From Linnemannia elongata (Eukaryota; Mortierellomycota; Mortierellomycetes; Mortierellales; Mortierellaceae): 64,000 nucleotides of DNA. Made by a program: the position numbers and the translations under genes. Below are positions 39,517-52,183 of the stretch, in pieces. The first letter of the stretch is position 1, and the number at the start of each line of letters is the position of its first letter. The DNA lies in assembly GCA_036320915.1 (NCBI GenBank), contig JAXBDG010000014.1:186001-250000 (forward strand). The letters are read 5' to 3'. Under the pieces are notes generated by a model. The model had not been told where the DNA came from. It ran no database searches and saw nothing but the letters and a program-made list of their open reading frames with translations.

Positions 39517-39891
39517 TGTTTGTTGCTTAGTGGCGATGAAGAGTGGGAGTTTGAGGTTAGAAGAAGGTATGAAGACAAGTGGATGAGGTGTAGATGAAGG
39601 AAGAAGTAGAAGGAGAAGAGAGAAAGGACACAAAAGTAATGATGTGTGAAAGTAGTGGGTCTGTCCACAAAATGTGGGTTGGACTGAGCCGGGGTCTGAC
39701 TTCGACTTTTGTGCGCCAGAACAAGCAACGTGGAAGTATGGCATGAAGGGAAAGGAGCCTCGCAGTCACATTCACTCTTTGAGAAAGCATTCTGTACTAT
39801 TTATTTGCACAAAGGTATCCACGAGACGCAATGCCGTCACCACTCGATACGAACACGGTGCGGAACTCTGGAAGCCGGGAAGATACCGCAC

Positions 39892-40085
39892 TCATGGAAC
39901 CGGCCAATTCTCAAGAATCCAGTCAACCTCTGGCGCGTTCTCAGCTATCTGGTAGTGCAAAGTCCCTGTAGCAAAATCCCCGCCAATCTCCCTCAGCCGG
40001 CTCAGTCCCTTCAATAAATCCAGATACCCTGGTCGACCCTCGACATTCTCTTTCAAAGACAACAGTCCTGGGAGCAGCTTGGGAT
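39892..40085 (-). pseudogene. Orphan C-terminal fragment of an F-box/LRR gene
   Basis: On the minus strand the frame reads LLPGLLSLKENVEGRPGYLD, then LLKGLSRLREIGG and ends WILENWPVP before TGA at 39892. This matches the terminal block of the F-box family (LSLGD-x-GRPGYLHHLAGL ... WMHENWP) seen in members A-C at 22.7-29.6 kb. Nothing upstream continues it, so it is a scrap of about 60 codons, 10 kb from the cluster, in the promoter region of the RING-CH gene. Confidence 0.65.
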
Positions 40086-40515
40086 GACGGTCACTTTTTC
40101 ATTCTCAAATCAATTTCACTCAATCGCCCTGCTGAAGTTGATCTCAGTTATCGTGGACGAGATTACCTTGTACTATTTTTTTTTTTTTTTCGCCTTTAGG
40201 ATGAACAGCAGGGCAGAAGTTCAATGGCCATTTTCATATGTCCACTAAAGGCATAAAATAAAGCACCATCACGAACGATAACTGAAACAGCATAAAGAAA
40301 ATGATTAAACCAAAAGCTAAAAGAAAAGAACGAAAAAGAAAGGAAACAGAAAAAGCCAAGAAGACCCAACGCGTTTTCCTCAAAAAAAAAAAAAAAAAAA
40401 AACTCGCGCGCTACATACACACACATACCCGTCGTCACTCATTAAAAAAAACGAAAAAAAAAGAAGTAGTGGGTGGGTATCACAAAGCGTGGATTTATTT
40501 ACAAGGAGGGTGATA

Positions 40516-43500
40516 TCACAACCAGTTGTTCAATTGCACAGTCGCAGTAGCAGCCATGGTCGCATTGGTAGCAGCAACAGCCTTGGCCGTCGCGCCAGTC
40601 AATGCCGATGCAGTTGCTGTGGCTGAAAGAGCAGCTTGCACTCCTGCAACGCCCGCAGCTGTTCCTGCAGCACTACTGCTACTGCTGTCAGCACTATCAC
40701 CGGAAGAAGTCGAGGTGGGGTTTGAAGCAACTGCACTGGTGGCGCTAGATCCGAGGGCAAGGGCAGCTGCCGACAGCGACCCACTGGTCAGAATAGGATC
40801 ATCCCTGTCCATCGTAGGCGAGGGCTCACAGGGATGCAAGTATGGCACAAACACCTGCTGAGGCGGGTGGAACGTGTGTCCTCCTGTCTCCGTTTCCTTT
40901 CCAGTTTCAGGTGCCTGCTCGGTCGAAGATTCTGCAGAAAAAGAAGGCAGCACGAACGGCTGTTGAAGCTGGTCAGGCTGAATCTGTTGTCCCTCAAGAG
41001 ACCCCTTCCAGGGCGAACTCAATGCGCTCGAGTTGGGCTGAGCAGCATAGATGGATGGTGGGTGGATATGTTCACTGATCGCAGAACTGACAGTGTTCAC
41101 AACTGCAGCCGCTGCAGCTGCAGCTCCTGCAGCCATGGCGGCAATTGGGTGGTGGTGATGATGATGCGAACCAAACGACGACGAAAGGTTCAGAATATTC
41201 GGAGCACCTCCACACAGGGCAATTGGTCCGGGAGCGGGGGATGGAGATGATGTTACGACAGGGGTGGAGGTAGACATGATCATGGGAGACGAGATAATCC
41301 CGCCACTCGCTGCTCCCGCATGGTAACTTCCAGAAAGGGAGGACGTCGAGATGGACTTTGATAACGAAAACGTAGTGGTGGCCGTCCTGAGCTGAGACTG
41401 GGATCCATGACTCCTCAATCCAAGATGGTTGACACCGCTAGTGGCCTGCAGCTGTTGCTGTTGTTGCTGTAACAGCTGCTGCTGCGTAGGAAGACATCCT
41501 GTCGACGCAGAGGTGGCCATAGATGTTGACATGACCAAATTCATCGCCTTGATGTTTCCTCCACCACCAACTTTGGAGCTCTCATCTTGCAGTGTGGTCT
41601 CTCGAATCAACGCCAGCCCACGCATAGCCGCAGGTGACAGCTCTAGCTCCCGCTTTGGTGCAGGTGTGGGTTGCTTTTGTAGGGGCGATCCAATATGAAG
41701 TTGCGGCCCAATGGGTGAAGGTGACAATAGCATAGGTCCTGTGGGTCCAGACGAGATCCCGATGGGAGCAGAGACATGACCTGCGGAGACCATTGCTTCA
41801 ACTGTCGAGGTAACTGCACTCGAGTCTGAGGATGACGAGACAACTCCCAGACCCTTTGATACTCCTGCGCCCTCTGGTGGTGACACATACGCGTGAGTGC
41901 TTGCCTCAGCATCGCCGATCACACAGTAGTGACGAACCATCGCGACCAGGTCCTTCTGCATCAGCGGTTTGGTGACATAACGCTCCATGCCAGAGTTGAG
42001 GCAAGCCTTCCGTGCGGTCTCCTGAATGTCAGCCGACACCGCAACAATTGGCAGACGAGGGACTGGGCCCTTCACCTCTGCTGCATGCTCCCTCTCCAAC
42101 AACCGAATCTGCTGAGTCGCCTGCACACCATCACCTATTGTTTTATGTGCATGAGTTAAAAAATTAATATTTTGCTTAGTCCACGGCGGCGCTGGTAACG
42201 AAATTGATATAAAAGAAAATAATTTCAAATTGAAAATAAAGCACTTACAGTTGGGCATGTGATGGTCAAAGAAGCCCATGGTGTAGTATCCGCGAGGATG
42301 AGATTTGAATAATGTCAATGCATCAGCGCCATCGTTTGCGCACGAAATGACCAGACCAAATAACGCCAGCTGCTTCGACAGTACCATCTGGGCAATCTTG
42401 TTGTCTGAAAAAAAAAAAAAAAAAAAAAAAAAGAAAGATACATAGAGCGAGTTAGTATGCCACATCAATCAGCGGTATGCTCATCGGCAGTTAGAGGGGC
42501 GAGAGAGAAAGAGATAAACTACCTTCAGCAAGAAGGATACGCATGCCAGTGATGCGGTTCGCTTCCTCCAATGACAAAGAGTTCTCAGTGGCCTCCTCGG
42601 TCACCAGCTTGGATGTTTTGGTGGGTTTAGGAGAGTTCGATCGAAGCTTTGACGCCCTGCTAGAGTTGACGGGCAGCTTCTGTTTGACCGGCAACACCTT
42701 GACAGGAGGTGGAGATGAGAGTCGATCCCGCTCCTCCTTCTCCTTCTCCTTGTCGCCTTCATGGGCGTCTCCACCTTTGTCATTGTGATGAGGAGTTGAG
42801 GAGGAGTCACTGCCATTGACATCGCCACCGTTACCAGAGGCAGAGAACATGGTCTTCGACGATGCGACAGACGAGGGTGCGCTCATCGACTGCGACCTTT
42901 GTCGTTGATGATGGTGCTCAAATGCCGACCCTTCCAATGCGGTAACTTCGTCAACAGCCTCAAGAGCGTTGGCAGAACTACTGCTGTGTTTGTGGCCGGG
43001 ATTGTTGCTGCTGGACTCGTTCAGGTTGACGGGGCTATCCAGTGCATCACGAGAACCGGTCTCGGCTACGGTTTGGCTGATCACCTTTTGCTCCTGTGAC
43101 TTGCTGAGAAACTGGGCCGCACTGTCTGCGTTCGGAAACGAGGGTCGGGTAGGAGCGGCGATTGGCCCTGTAGTGGAGGCAGATTCCTTGACACTTGGGC
43201 TTTCCTTGGTCTTGGACCCATCCAGTGTAGCCATCATCGATGCAGAGGGGCTACGAACCATCCCGACAGGCGAAAGAGTTGTTGAGGAGCCGGTCGAGTT
43301 GGCAGGCGAAGAAATCGGCGAGTTGATGGCAGTAGCCGACGAAGCTGTGGGACTGGCAGGTGGGATAGGTGTCGCACCACCAGCGTTATTGACGGCTGCC
43401 TTCTTGACAGCATGAGAACCATGGATCCTGGTAGAATCATCCAAGATCTCAACAAATGCACGAAGTAACTTCAAACGACGGATTGGCTTGGAAATGCACG

Positions 43501-46500
43501 TGATCCTGAGGCTGTTGAGCTTCTCGGGGCTGAGTCCAGGCACTTCGCATTCTGTCGTCGATCCTGCATTGTGGTTGTGGTTGGCACTGCCAACGACGGA
43601 GCCGTTGTTGTCAAGTCGCAGAGAAACCGACTGACTGAGGGTTGGTCGCTTGCGGTTTCCAAGGGAAGGGCTCCCTGAGGACGAAGAAGGCGGCAGCTGC
43701 AAGGACTGAGCTCGACGAATCAGGTCGGGTGATGGTAGGGGCGTATACAACAGCACGAAATGAACATTGTTCAAGTCTGGTCGTGATTTCAGCTCCAGCA
43801 TCTTGGCGTGTTGTGGGTCGTATTTGGGGAAATCCCAGCAGACAAAGTCGAATCGGATTCCGTTCACGACCGACTCCTCTAGGCGACTAGCCGCTGTTGA
43901 GGGCAAGTTGGCGACCTCAGTGTTGAAGTCGGACAAGTACGACTGAAGGGTGGAGATGGTGGCCTCACTGGTCGAGGCAATGAGAATACGGGGTGTTCCC
44001 AAAGTACGGGTGATGCGCTTGATCTCCTTGGTTGAGTCAACAACATCTGTTTCAGGAACAGCGCGGATGGGGCTCTCGGCAGCCGTGCCCTGCTCACACT
44101 GAATCACGAACCAGAAGGTCGAGCCCTTGTCACGCTCAGAAACAAGTCCAATGCGACCCTTCATCAGCTTGACGAGCTGGAGACAAATCGACAAACCTAA
44201 TCCTGAGCCGCCATAGGATCGGGTAGCACTTCCGTCAACCTGAGAGAAGGGCGAGAAGAGGACCTCCTGCTCCTCGAGGCTGATACCGATGCCGGTGTCC
44301 TCGACCGAAAACATCAACTTGACAGACGACTCGCTCAATGGCTCAGGTGAAGAGAAGCGGCCTGAGTTGGGCGGGCGCATCTCGGACTGGCACTGACCAA
44401 AGCCGTATTTCTCATGTCGGAAGTAAAACTTGTCGTCATCAATTGCAGACGAAGATCCAGGCGAAAGCGCCGTCATGTCCGTATCCCGATCCAGAACTCT
44501 GCATTTGACAACAACATGTCCAGTATGAGTGAACTTGATGGCGTTTCCAACCAAGTTCAACAAGATCTGCTTCAACCGGTTACAGTCGCCATTCAAGACA
44601 TCGGGGACATTGTCAGCCTTGAGAAAGGCAAGCTCCAGCGCCTTTTGAGAGGCCAAGGACTCGACAATGTCCTCGACCTCATCAAAAACTTCCTGCAGGT
44701 CAAAGGGTGATGACTCCAGAGTGACTTTGTCAGCCTCCAGTTTCGAAAAGTCCAGCAAGTCATCAATGATAAGAAGCAGCTTTTCGCAACTGGCCTTGGC
44801 AGTGTAAACACACTCTTGCTGCTCTTCATCCAAGCTTGAGTAGCCCAGCAACGTCAACATTCCGTGGAATCCTGAGAACGGGCTATAGGTTGTAACAAAT
44901 AAGCAAAACAACTGAGAGTCAATATATCATCCTAATGCTGCGGGTCTCCTCGAAGAACGCATCTCTTGAACAAACAAGCATATGGACTTACGTTCTAAGT
45001 TCGTGACTCATGTTAGCCAGGAAGTTGGACTTTTTGTGCAGCTCGGCTTTCTGCGCAAGGTAGAGGTCATCTAAATAAATTAAATCAGGCATATGTCAGA
45101 CATTGCTCTTCACATGTCGCATCAAATTACATTCGCAATGTAGTAAAACAGAGTATTGCTTACCGATGTCAATAGTGACACCAACCCATTTCAGGATGGC
45201 TCCGTATTGGTTCAGGACTGGGATGGCACGCGACAGATGCCAGCGGTAGACACCGTCAAACCGCATCAATCGGAACTCGCAGTCCTTGTACACTCCCGTC
45301 TTGTAGCTCTGCGAGACCTCCTTCTGGAACGCTGCCACATCATCCGGACTATCAAAAAGAAGCAAACGCAATCATCATTAGTTATCCTTTGGCAGCAATA
45401 ACTTATCGCAATGAGTTGTGATTGACACTTACTGCATGGCGCTGATCCACCTGTCACTGGTACGCTTATCGCCTGGAAATCCTGTAAACTCGAACCACGA
45501 CCTCGAAAGATATCTGCGGCTTGCAACTAAACGGCAGAAAATGAATACGTTAGGATGAAACTAGAACACCCACTCTTGTCAATATACGCAAAGTTCCACT
45601 TTTGTAATGTCCTTACTATCATCGGGCTCAGCAGCCCAAACAAAGCAAGGTAGGGCTTCCATCCACGAAAAGACCTCATCCTCGTTCTATAATTCAAAAG
45701 AATAAAAATCGTGTAAGTTTCATGTCTCACATCGTACAGGAAGTAGTCTATCTCCATTGCAATTTGGACAGCTGGAGCAGTACCTTGCGAATGCGAGCAT
45801 TGGTCTCTTCAAGAACACGACTGCGATGGGTAGCCAAGGCTAGCTGCTTCTCAAGACTTGACACCTTATCGCAGTACTGCAGAGAAGGCGCCAATTTTTG
45901 ACAGAACAGCATCAACATGTCCTGATCCCGCTTGGTAAAGTAAAACCGAGGATGCAAATGATGCAAGTAGATGGCACCGACAAGTGTCGGTGAGGATGAA
46001 ATGGACGACGAGACCGAAGGAGCGGGGGAAGAAGTTCCTGGCGTCGTCCATTGCTGCTGGGACTGTTGATGTTGCTGGGGACCGGCCACAATGGGGACAC
46101 AGGCAATTGTTGGCAACTGGGAGCGGCTTCCAACGGCTGTCGAAAAGATGGGTTCCTGGGTGTCAAGTGCTTTTCGGACCAAAACCGGCATATGATCACG
46201 GCGTTCAGAGAGATCGGTCCAAGTCAAGTTTGATTGATTTGTCGCTCCTGGCTGGAATTTGTCTTCAAGGATCGCCCAAGTTCCGCCATTAGGCAAATGC
46301 TCGTCCTTTTGCCAAAGAATAATCGCCATCTCCTCAGGAGGATGGCCCACCAGGATGTTATCCAATGCATGAGAGATGGCTCGCAGCATCACCCGCAAGT
46401 CCGAGTTGAAACCAATATTTAGGACCGACTCCAGGACAAAGGCACGGTCTTCGTGCGTCAGACCACCTTGGCTGGTCTCCTGAGAATGAGACGACGATGA

Positions 46501-48266
46501 AGTATTGGATGCCGCTGGGATCCTGGCTCCTGTTGCGCTCGTGTCGATTTCCTGGCTTACTCTAGTGTCTGTCGATTTGAATGAGTGAGTCGAGTTGGCA
46601 GGCGATGAAGGTCGTGCCAAACCACTGGAAGGATATGATGACGGCGCCAAATGAGTCTGAGAAGGCTTTGTAATGCCGGCGTTGACATTGATGTTGTCGG
46701 AGTATGTCCTTGCCAAGGCCTAGCACGAAACAGAAACTCGACGGTCAGAAATGCGGGCAAAATGACTATGAGGTACGAGTACTCGTAGTTCGCTAATATA
46801 AATCCAAAATGCATACCTTGCTCTCCGCCTCCCTGTTGGATGCCTCCAGTTCCTGATCCCGGATGAGCGACAGCTCCTTGCGGACTTGGATCATGCTAAG
46901 GAACCTATCCTTTGAACTCTATTTGATCCCCATAGCACAAGTTCAAGAAGTGAATAAAATGTGTTAATTTATCAAATGTCCAATGGGAGCACAGCACTGT
47001 GCCTGTATGCCCTGCCGACCCTCTTTTGTACAGCAACTGAAACAGTGGACGCCTTCCTTCACTTCCTGTCTCCTGGGGTCGACCTTTGTGGGTCTCGCTA
47101 TGTCTCAGTTCTCACCTTAGCTACCATTCGTTGGATCACATTGGCAAGACGGCTCGGCGTACTCGCCAACACGGCACCGCGAGCTCCTGATTTATGCTGC
47201 TGTCCATGACCACAGTGAATCGACGATGCTGCCAACGAGTGTTCAATCGATCCTGCGAGCTTGTCCTCGGGCAACAAAATCGTGTACGACGTAAGCTGAT
47301 AATAGAACATCACACCTATGCAATTAGTAAAGACAACAGTCAATTCAAAAATGATTTACTTAACAGGGCTGCCTCAAAACAACGCTCTCAACCATTTTCT
47401 CAGACACATCAAACCAAATACACGAGTCAAAGTCCAATGCAGAGCAAAAAGAACGACAACGAGGTGGGTTGTCCTTACCAAGAGTGTATATGTCGATCTG
47501 AACAGGGAGGACGCATCCAGGAGGAGAATGCAACTCCTAATAGATTGAGAAAAAATGGGTACAATACAAAAGTCGATTGATAGGGGTTACGGTTAGCCAA
47601 GGTAAACACAAACAGTAAGCGGCGCAAGCAACTTGTCTGACTCGTTTGTATTTGTTCATTTAGGAAGGTGTAGCCGCTAATTGGTCATTCTCTTTCCTTT
47701 TCGCTCGAATTTCAACGGTTCAAAATGAAGGACGCGAGAATAACCAAACACCATCAGGGAGTGTGCGATCCCTACTGCTACCCACACCCCCTTGTTCGGC
47801 CTCTAGTTCATCTCCACTCGCCCTTAATTTCTTCTGTCTGCTTTGTTGTCGAGGTTATTGTTGCATGAAGGCGTCATCATGTCTCCTGTTTGCAAAGGTA
47901 AGGGTAGAGGTGTGGTGATACTAATACCACATCCAGTTCAAGAAGGAACGAAGGAGTGTCGTCAAAGAAGACTAAACATCTTCTGACCATTCTGTGCTGA
48001 AAAAGAGTTTTGTCTCCTCCCCTTTTCCCCTTTGGTGTGTTTGGTTTGAGCCAAAGAGGACTGTTTCGAGGGGAGATGTACGATGAGGTGTGTATGAACT
48101 CTGCGGTCCTCCTGTGTCGGAAGGGAGGGGAGTTGTTGTTCGCAGCAGATGGTCGGCGTGTATTTGATGTGGGTCCTGAGCTCGCATGCGATATGATGAA
48201 CAGAGACCCGAATATTCCAGCCCAAAAAAAGGGAGGGAAAAAAAAGTAGAATTGGCAAAGAGGAGG

Positions 48267-48298
<32 letters not shown>

Positions 48299-49855
48299 TA
48301 GGGAGAGAGCTGAACCCTTTACCTGTGGCACATGGAGCAAAAAGTGTCTTTTGAGAACAAACGGCAGTGGTGATCCCGAGGCTCCTGCGGACGTCGGCCC
48401 TGCTTGTGAGGCAGCAGTCGACGAAGGGGTTGATGAGGAGTGTGAAGAGGATTGGCCTAGTGTTGGTGAAGAGGACGATGAAGGCAAGAGCGACCGCTTG
48501 ATACGCGCCATACGCGTGGCAATGGCGTCGTGAAAGACAGCTGCGCTATTGGTGTTGCTATAGGGCAGCAAGTTTGCATCAGACGGCGAGAACAGAAGAG
48601 GATCCAGAAACGAGCCGGCATTGGGATTGGGGCTGGCGTTATTGCTAGACGCATGATTGATGTAGTTGTTCTCGAACGAGCCATTGGTGAGGGTAGCAGC
48701 GCTTGGCGAGGAAGAGGCACTTTGGGGTGGACTTGCAAAGGGATGGTGAAGGTTGTTGCTGCTGTTGTTAGTGTGGCTCTGGTCACGAAGGCCCTTTCGG
48801 GCTGGGCTGTCTGGCGGCTCAGAGCTCTTTTCGCCAAGACCGAGGTGAGTGCAATCAAGGACGAGTGAGTATCTCCGTTGCCTGCGACCGGGCTTATTAC
48901 TGCTACTACTCGCGCCAGTGCTGCTGTTATTGCCTGTGGTATTGCCATTGATGCTGCTGCTGCTGTTGTTGATATTATTAGTGTTGTTAGGGGTGTTGCT
49001 GGCTGTATGTGGCCGTGAGAGTGAGGCAGGGCTGGTATGATTATCTTTGCGACTGGGGTGAGACTGATAGCTTGTGCGTGGGGAAGAAGAGGAAGGTGCG
49101 TTGGTCGAAGTAACAACTGCAGAGGGGCTATTCCCGGTCAAGGTGCTTGTGATGGTGAGAAGTGCATAGTCTTGTTCAGCCTTGCTCGTTGTAGTGGAGT
49201 TGTTGCTTGACGAGGTTGTTGGAGGGGGTAATACCACAGAGGTGGAGGACGCGTTAGCATGGGCGTTGGTGGTCGTTGTTGTCGTTAAAGTCGTATTTGA
49301 AGCTGGCTCGATAGTCTTTTTAAGCGAGGAGGACTCTTCCCAGCGAAAGGAGGTAGGACAGAGTTGACCATGGATGAGGCCGTTCTGATGGAGAGTCTCG
49401 AGGAGAACAGAGGCTTCGACCGCAAAGTCCAAGAACCGGGACATATCCAGGTTGTGTTGCTGGTACTGTTGGTGTTGCTGTTGTGTTTGGTTCTGGTGGT
49501 GTTGGTGTGATGAGTGATGGAGGTGGTGCTGGTAGGACGAGTTATCTGCAGAGGACGAAGATTCTTGTTCGGCCATGAGGTCAAAGAGCTGCTGCTGGTG
49601 TGGGAGGAAAGCGAGAGGATGTTCCTGTGAGAGGGGGATAGCGGGTTGAGAGAGGGATCGAGAATGGCTATGGGTGAAGCCGTGTGTTGAGGAGGTCATG
49701 GTATGCGAGAAGGAAGGTAAAGGTAAAGGTGAAGGGGAGAGTGTATGTATGAAGGTGTCGTCCGGAGGAGGGGTGGTGCAGTTCTTGTCAGAATTGAAAG
49801 CGATGTCTGGTTCGTGGGAGTTGGAGTGTTGGGATGATGTGTTGTCGGGTGCCAT
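40516..49855 (-). CDS. Giant hybrid histidine kinase with pseudokinase, GAF, PAS and receiver
   Basis: Hand-built exons: 49855-48323, 47536-47479, 47315-47116, 46918-46817, 46719-45784, 45686-45617, 45526-45433, 45348-45164, 45070-44992, 44882-42523, 42404-42249 and 42134-40516; about 2463 residues, all phases closing. The order is: a kinase-like region (LIHGQLCPTSF for the catalytic loop, with the HRD Asp lost; IDIYTLGVMFYYQL; LANVIQRMVAKSSKDRF) broken by a Ser/Asn-rich insert; GAF (about 720-920); PAS (about 944-1060); HisKA with SHELRT, H1082; HATPase (N box, DTGIGI, GSGLGLSI); a degenerate receiver; a complete receiver (LLAEDN, phospho-Asp 1919, Lys in VTKP); and a Ser/Ala-rich tail of about 470 residues. 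The kinase-like part recalls fungal group X hybrid kinases, but the AAA-type ATPase is absent. The exon 1-2 junction across about 790 bp is the least certain point. Confidence 0.85.
42408..42432. repeat. A25 homopolymer at a histidine-kinase 3' splice site
   Basis: On the sense strand a T25 run is followed directly by CAG and the receiver exon, so it forms the whole polypyrimidine tract. Confidence 0.9.
48267..48296. repeat. A30 homopolymer in histidine-kinase intron 1
   Basis: It is T30 on the sense strand, about 25 bases inside the first intron after the donor GTAAAG (48322). Confidence 0.9.
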
Positions 49856-52015
49856 GGGACGGGTAAAGAGAGAATTTAAAGAGAGAAAGAGAGTTGATTA
49901 TGGTACAAAAAAGCAAAGGAAGTAAAGGAAGTCAAGGAAGTAAAGAAAGTGAAGGAAGTGATGATGAGCAAAGGGAAGGGGATGAGAAAAAGAAAGATAA
50001 AGCAAGGGTCGGGGAGGGAGTCGAAGGAGGAGGAAGTCAAAGAAGTGACAGAGAGAGACAGAGAGAGCGAAACCAACAAAATAATTATTACAAAGGGGAC
50101 AGACAAGAAGACTGGCTCAGTTAGTTCTACTTTTCTCGTCTTTGGTTGGTTGGTTGGTGCCCTCTCTTTCTTTCTATCTTTCTTTCTTTCATTCTTTCTT
50201 TCTTTTTTCTTTTTTTGACTCTAATCTGCACACATTGCATGGATCGCATCGGGGGAAGCAAGAAAGGGAAGAGGGAAGGGGGTATGATAGCATGGGCGAC
50301 GATGTATGTGTATTTTTAACAACGGCCGTAGTATAGTCCATGCCATCCATCCCTGACGTTGTTTTATTCCCTTTTTTTTATTTTATTTTCCAAAGGAGGG
50401 GGGGTCTACCTTCCGCTAATCACCATGCATCCCATCCAGCTGACTTCCTTTATCCATTTTTTTTCTTCTCAACAACCAATTGCTTACTTTACTTCTCATT
50501 CTGGTGCATGGTTACTTCGGCCAGTTCAAGCCGTACGCCATGCTAGTTACCATGCTATGGTTTCTCTTCACATCTTCAGTTACACTCTTTAAATACTGTC
50601 TGCCAACTGAACATTGCAAACAAAAATGCCGCTGTTGTCACCATGCGATCATCATCAATTGATATGATCGGAATAAAAAAATAAAAAAAAACACCGCACG
50701 GTAAACGCAAAGAGAAAAAAAGGTCCAGATTGCCAGTCATCTCTAGCTCTCACCCGCTCTCTCTCTCTCCAAAGGGATGAAAAAAAGGAAAGGGGCAGAC
50801 ATGAAAGGAGGACAAAGGGAGCTAGCTATCCCCTTCTCACCCTTCTCACCCTTCTCAGTCAACAGTAAAATAGAATGAAAAGTTGTTGCGTGTAAAAGGA
50901 CAAGATCAGGGTGAGAGGATAAAAACAAACCAAATAAAAAATAAAAAAAAAAAAGCCAGCGGATCCTGAACCATAATATCCTGTTTTGTCCCCTCTTTCT
51001 TGTCATTTTATCTTTTCGTCTCTCTCATCTTTCTCAACTTTTTCCCTCCCCCTCATTTATTGTTGGTTTTTTTTACGCGATGACAGGTACCTCCCCATCT
51101 CCATCGTCTTATTCATGCAAGGAAGGAAGGAAACCCGAAACAACCTAGAAAAACGGAGGAGCACTAAGGAACAATGGTGCAAAGGAGTCATCACTAGGAG
51201 ACGTAGGTAGACAAAAAGGGTGACATCCGTTAGAGAAGTAGAGATCCGTAAAAAAAGATGATGATCCCTTTTTTTTATTTGCTTCCTTCCCATAGTCTAT
51301 CCTCAGTTTTCACAAGAAAAAAAGTCTAGTGTCTCCGCGAGCTCAACACCAAAGAGTAGACTCAAGGAAGATACATACTGAGGAATGTGTACCAGGTAAG
51401 GAGAGTGGTGAACAAGAAGCACAACAATCTAGAAGGAGAAACAGGACCTGCCGGGGGGAACAATGCAAGAAACTTGGTTGCCTAATCCACGTTCATTTCA
51501 TATGCACTAAAGAGAAACAGGCCCCTACCTTCTGGCGGTGTTTTGTTCATGAACCACATTCATCTGACACAACATATGTCATTCAGGTACAATCGACGAT
51601 CGTTCTTTTCGTAGATCATTCGTGTGTACTCTCTATTTCCCCTTTCATACACCCCTGTCTGTCCACAGGAAACCTGTCTTTCCATTGCTGTTGGCCCATA
51701 AGTGGATCCAAAAAGCACAACACAAACAGAATGCGCTCATTGTGCTGCCAATAGCGCCTTGACTAGCGCCGATTTCTCTGCTTTCGTTTTTAATTCATTT
51801 TTTTTTCATCGCCCGCGATTGAATCTCGTTGTTCCTGCATGTGGCCACTCCACCCCCAGACCAGAGAACAGAGAATGAAATAGGACGATAGCAACTGACA
51901 AATCCCTTCTTTCCATCGGCTCACAATTTTCCCCCTCTCACCTGCTCTGTTCGCCAATTCGCATCCTTCCAGAAAACTCTATCCTTTATTTCCCCTCTTC
52001 CAGTATTCCGTTCAA
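49856..52015. other. 2.2 kb intergenic region
   Basis: This is the upstream region of the histidine kinase and the downstream region of the PHD gene. It holds purine-rich GAAAGTGAAGGAAG words (49910-50060), a TTTC microsatellite (about 50165-50205) and other A/T runs. The open frames (for example 51329-51754) show no domain or codon character. No RNA gene was recognised. Confidence 0.45.
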
Positions 52016-52152
52016 CTATCCAATCGATACAAGTATCGCTGTCTGGGCCAACATCTCCAGTGCGCCGAACCCTCCTTGTCTCTCGACAAAAACAGGTTCT
52101 GTTCTCGGATGAGTTGGCTTTGATGAACTTCCAGACCTACACATAGGTTAAC

Positions 52153-52183
<31 letters not shown>

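Noticed and set aside
51329..51754. 141-codon plus-strand frame
   Set aside because: Mixed composition, no domain and no plausible promoter or splice partners.
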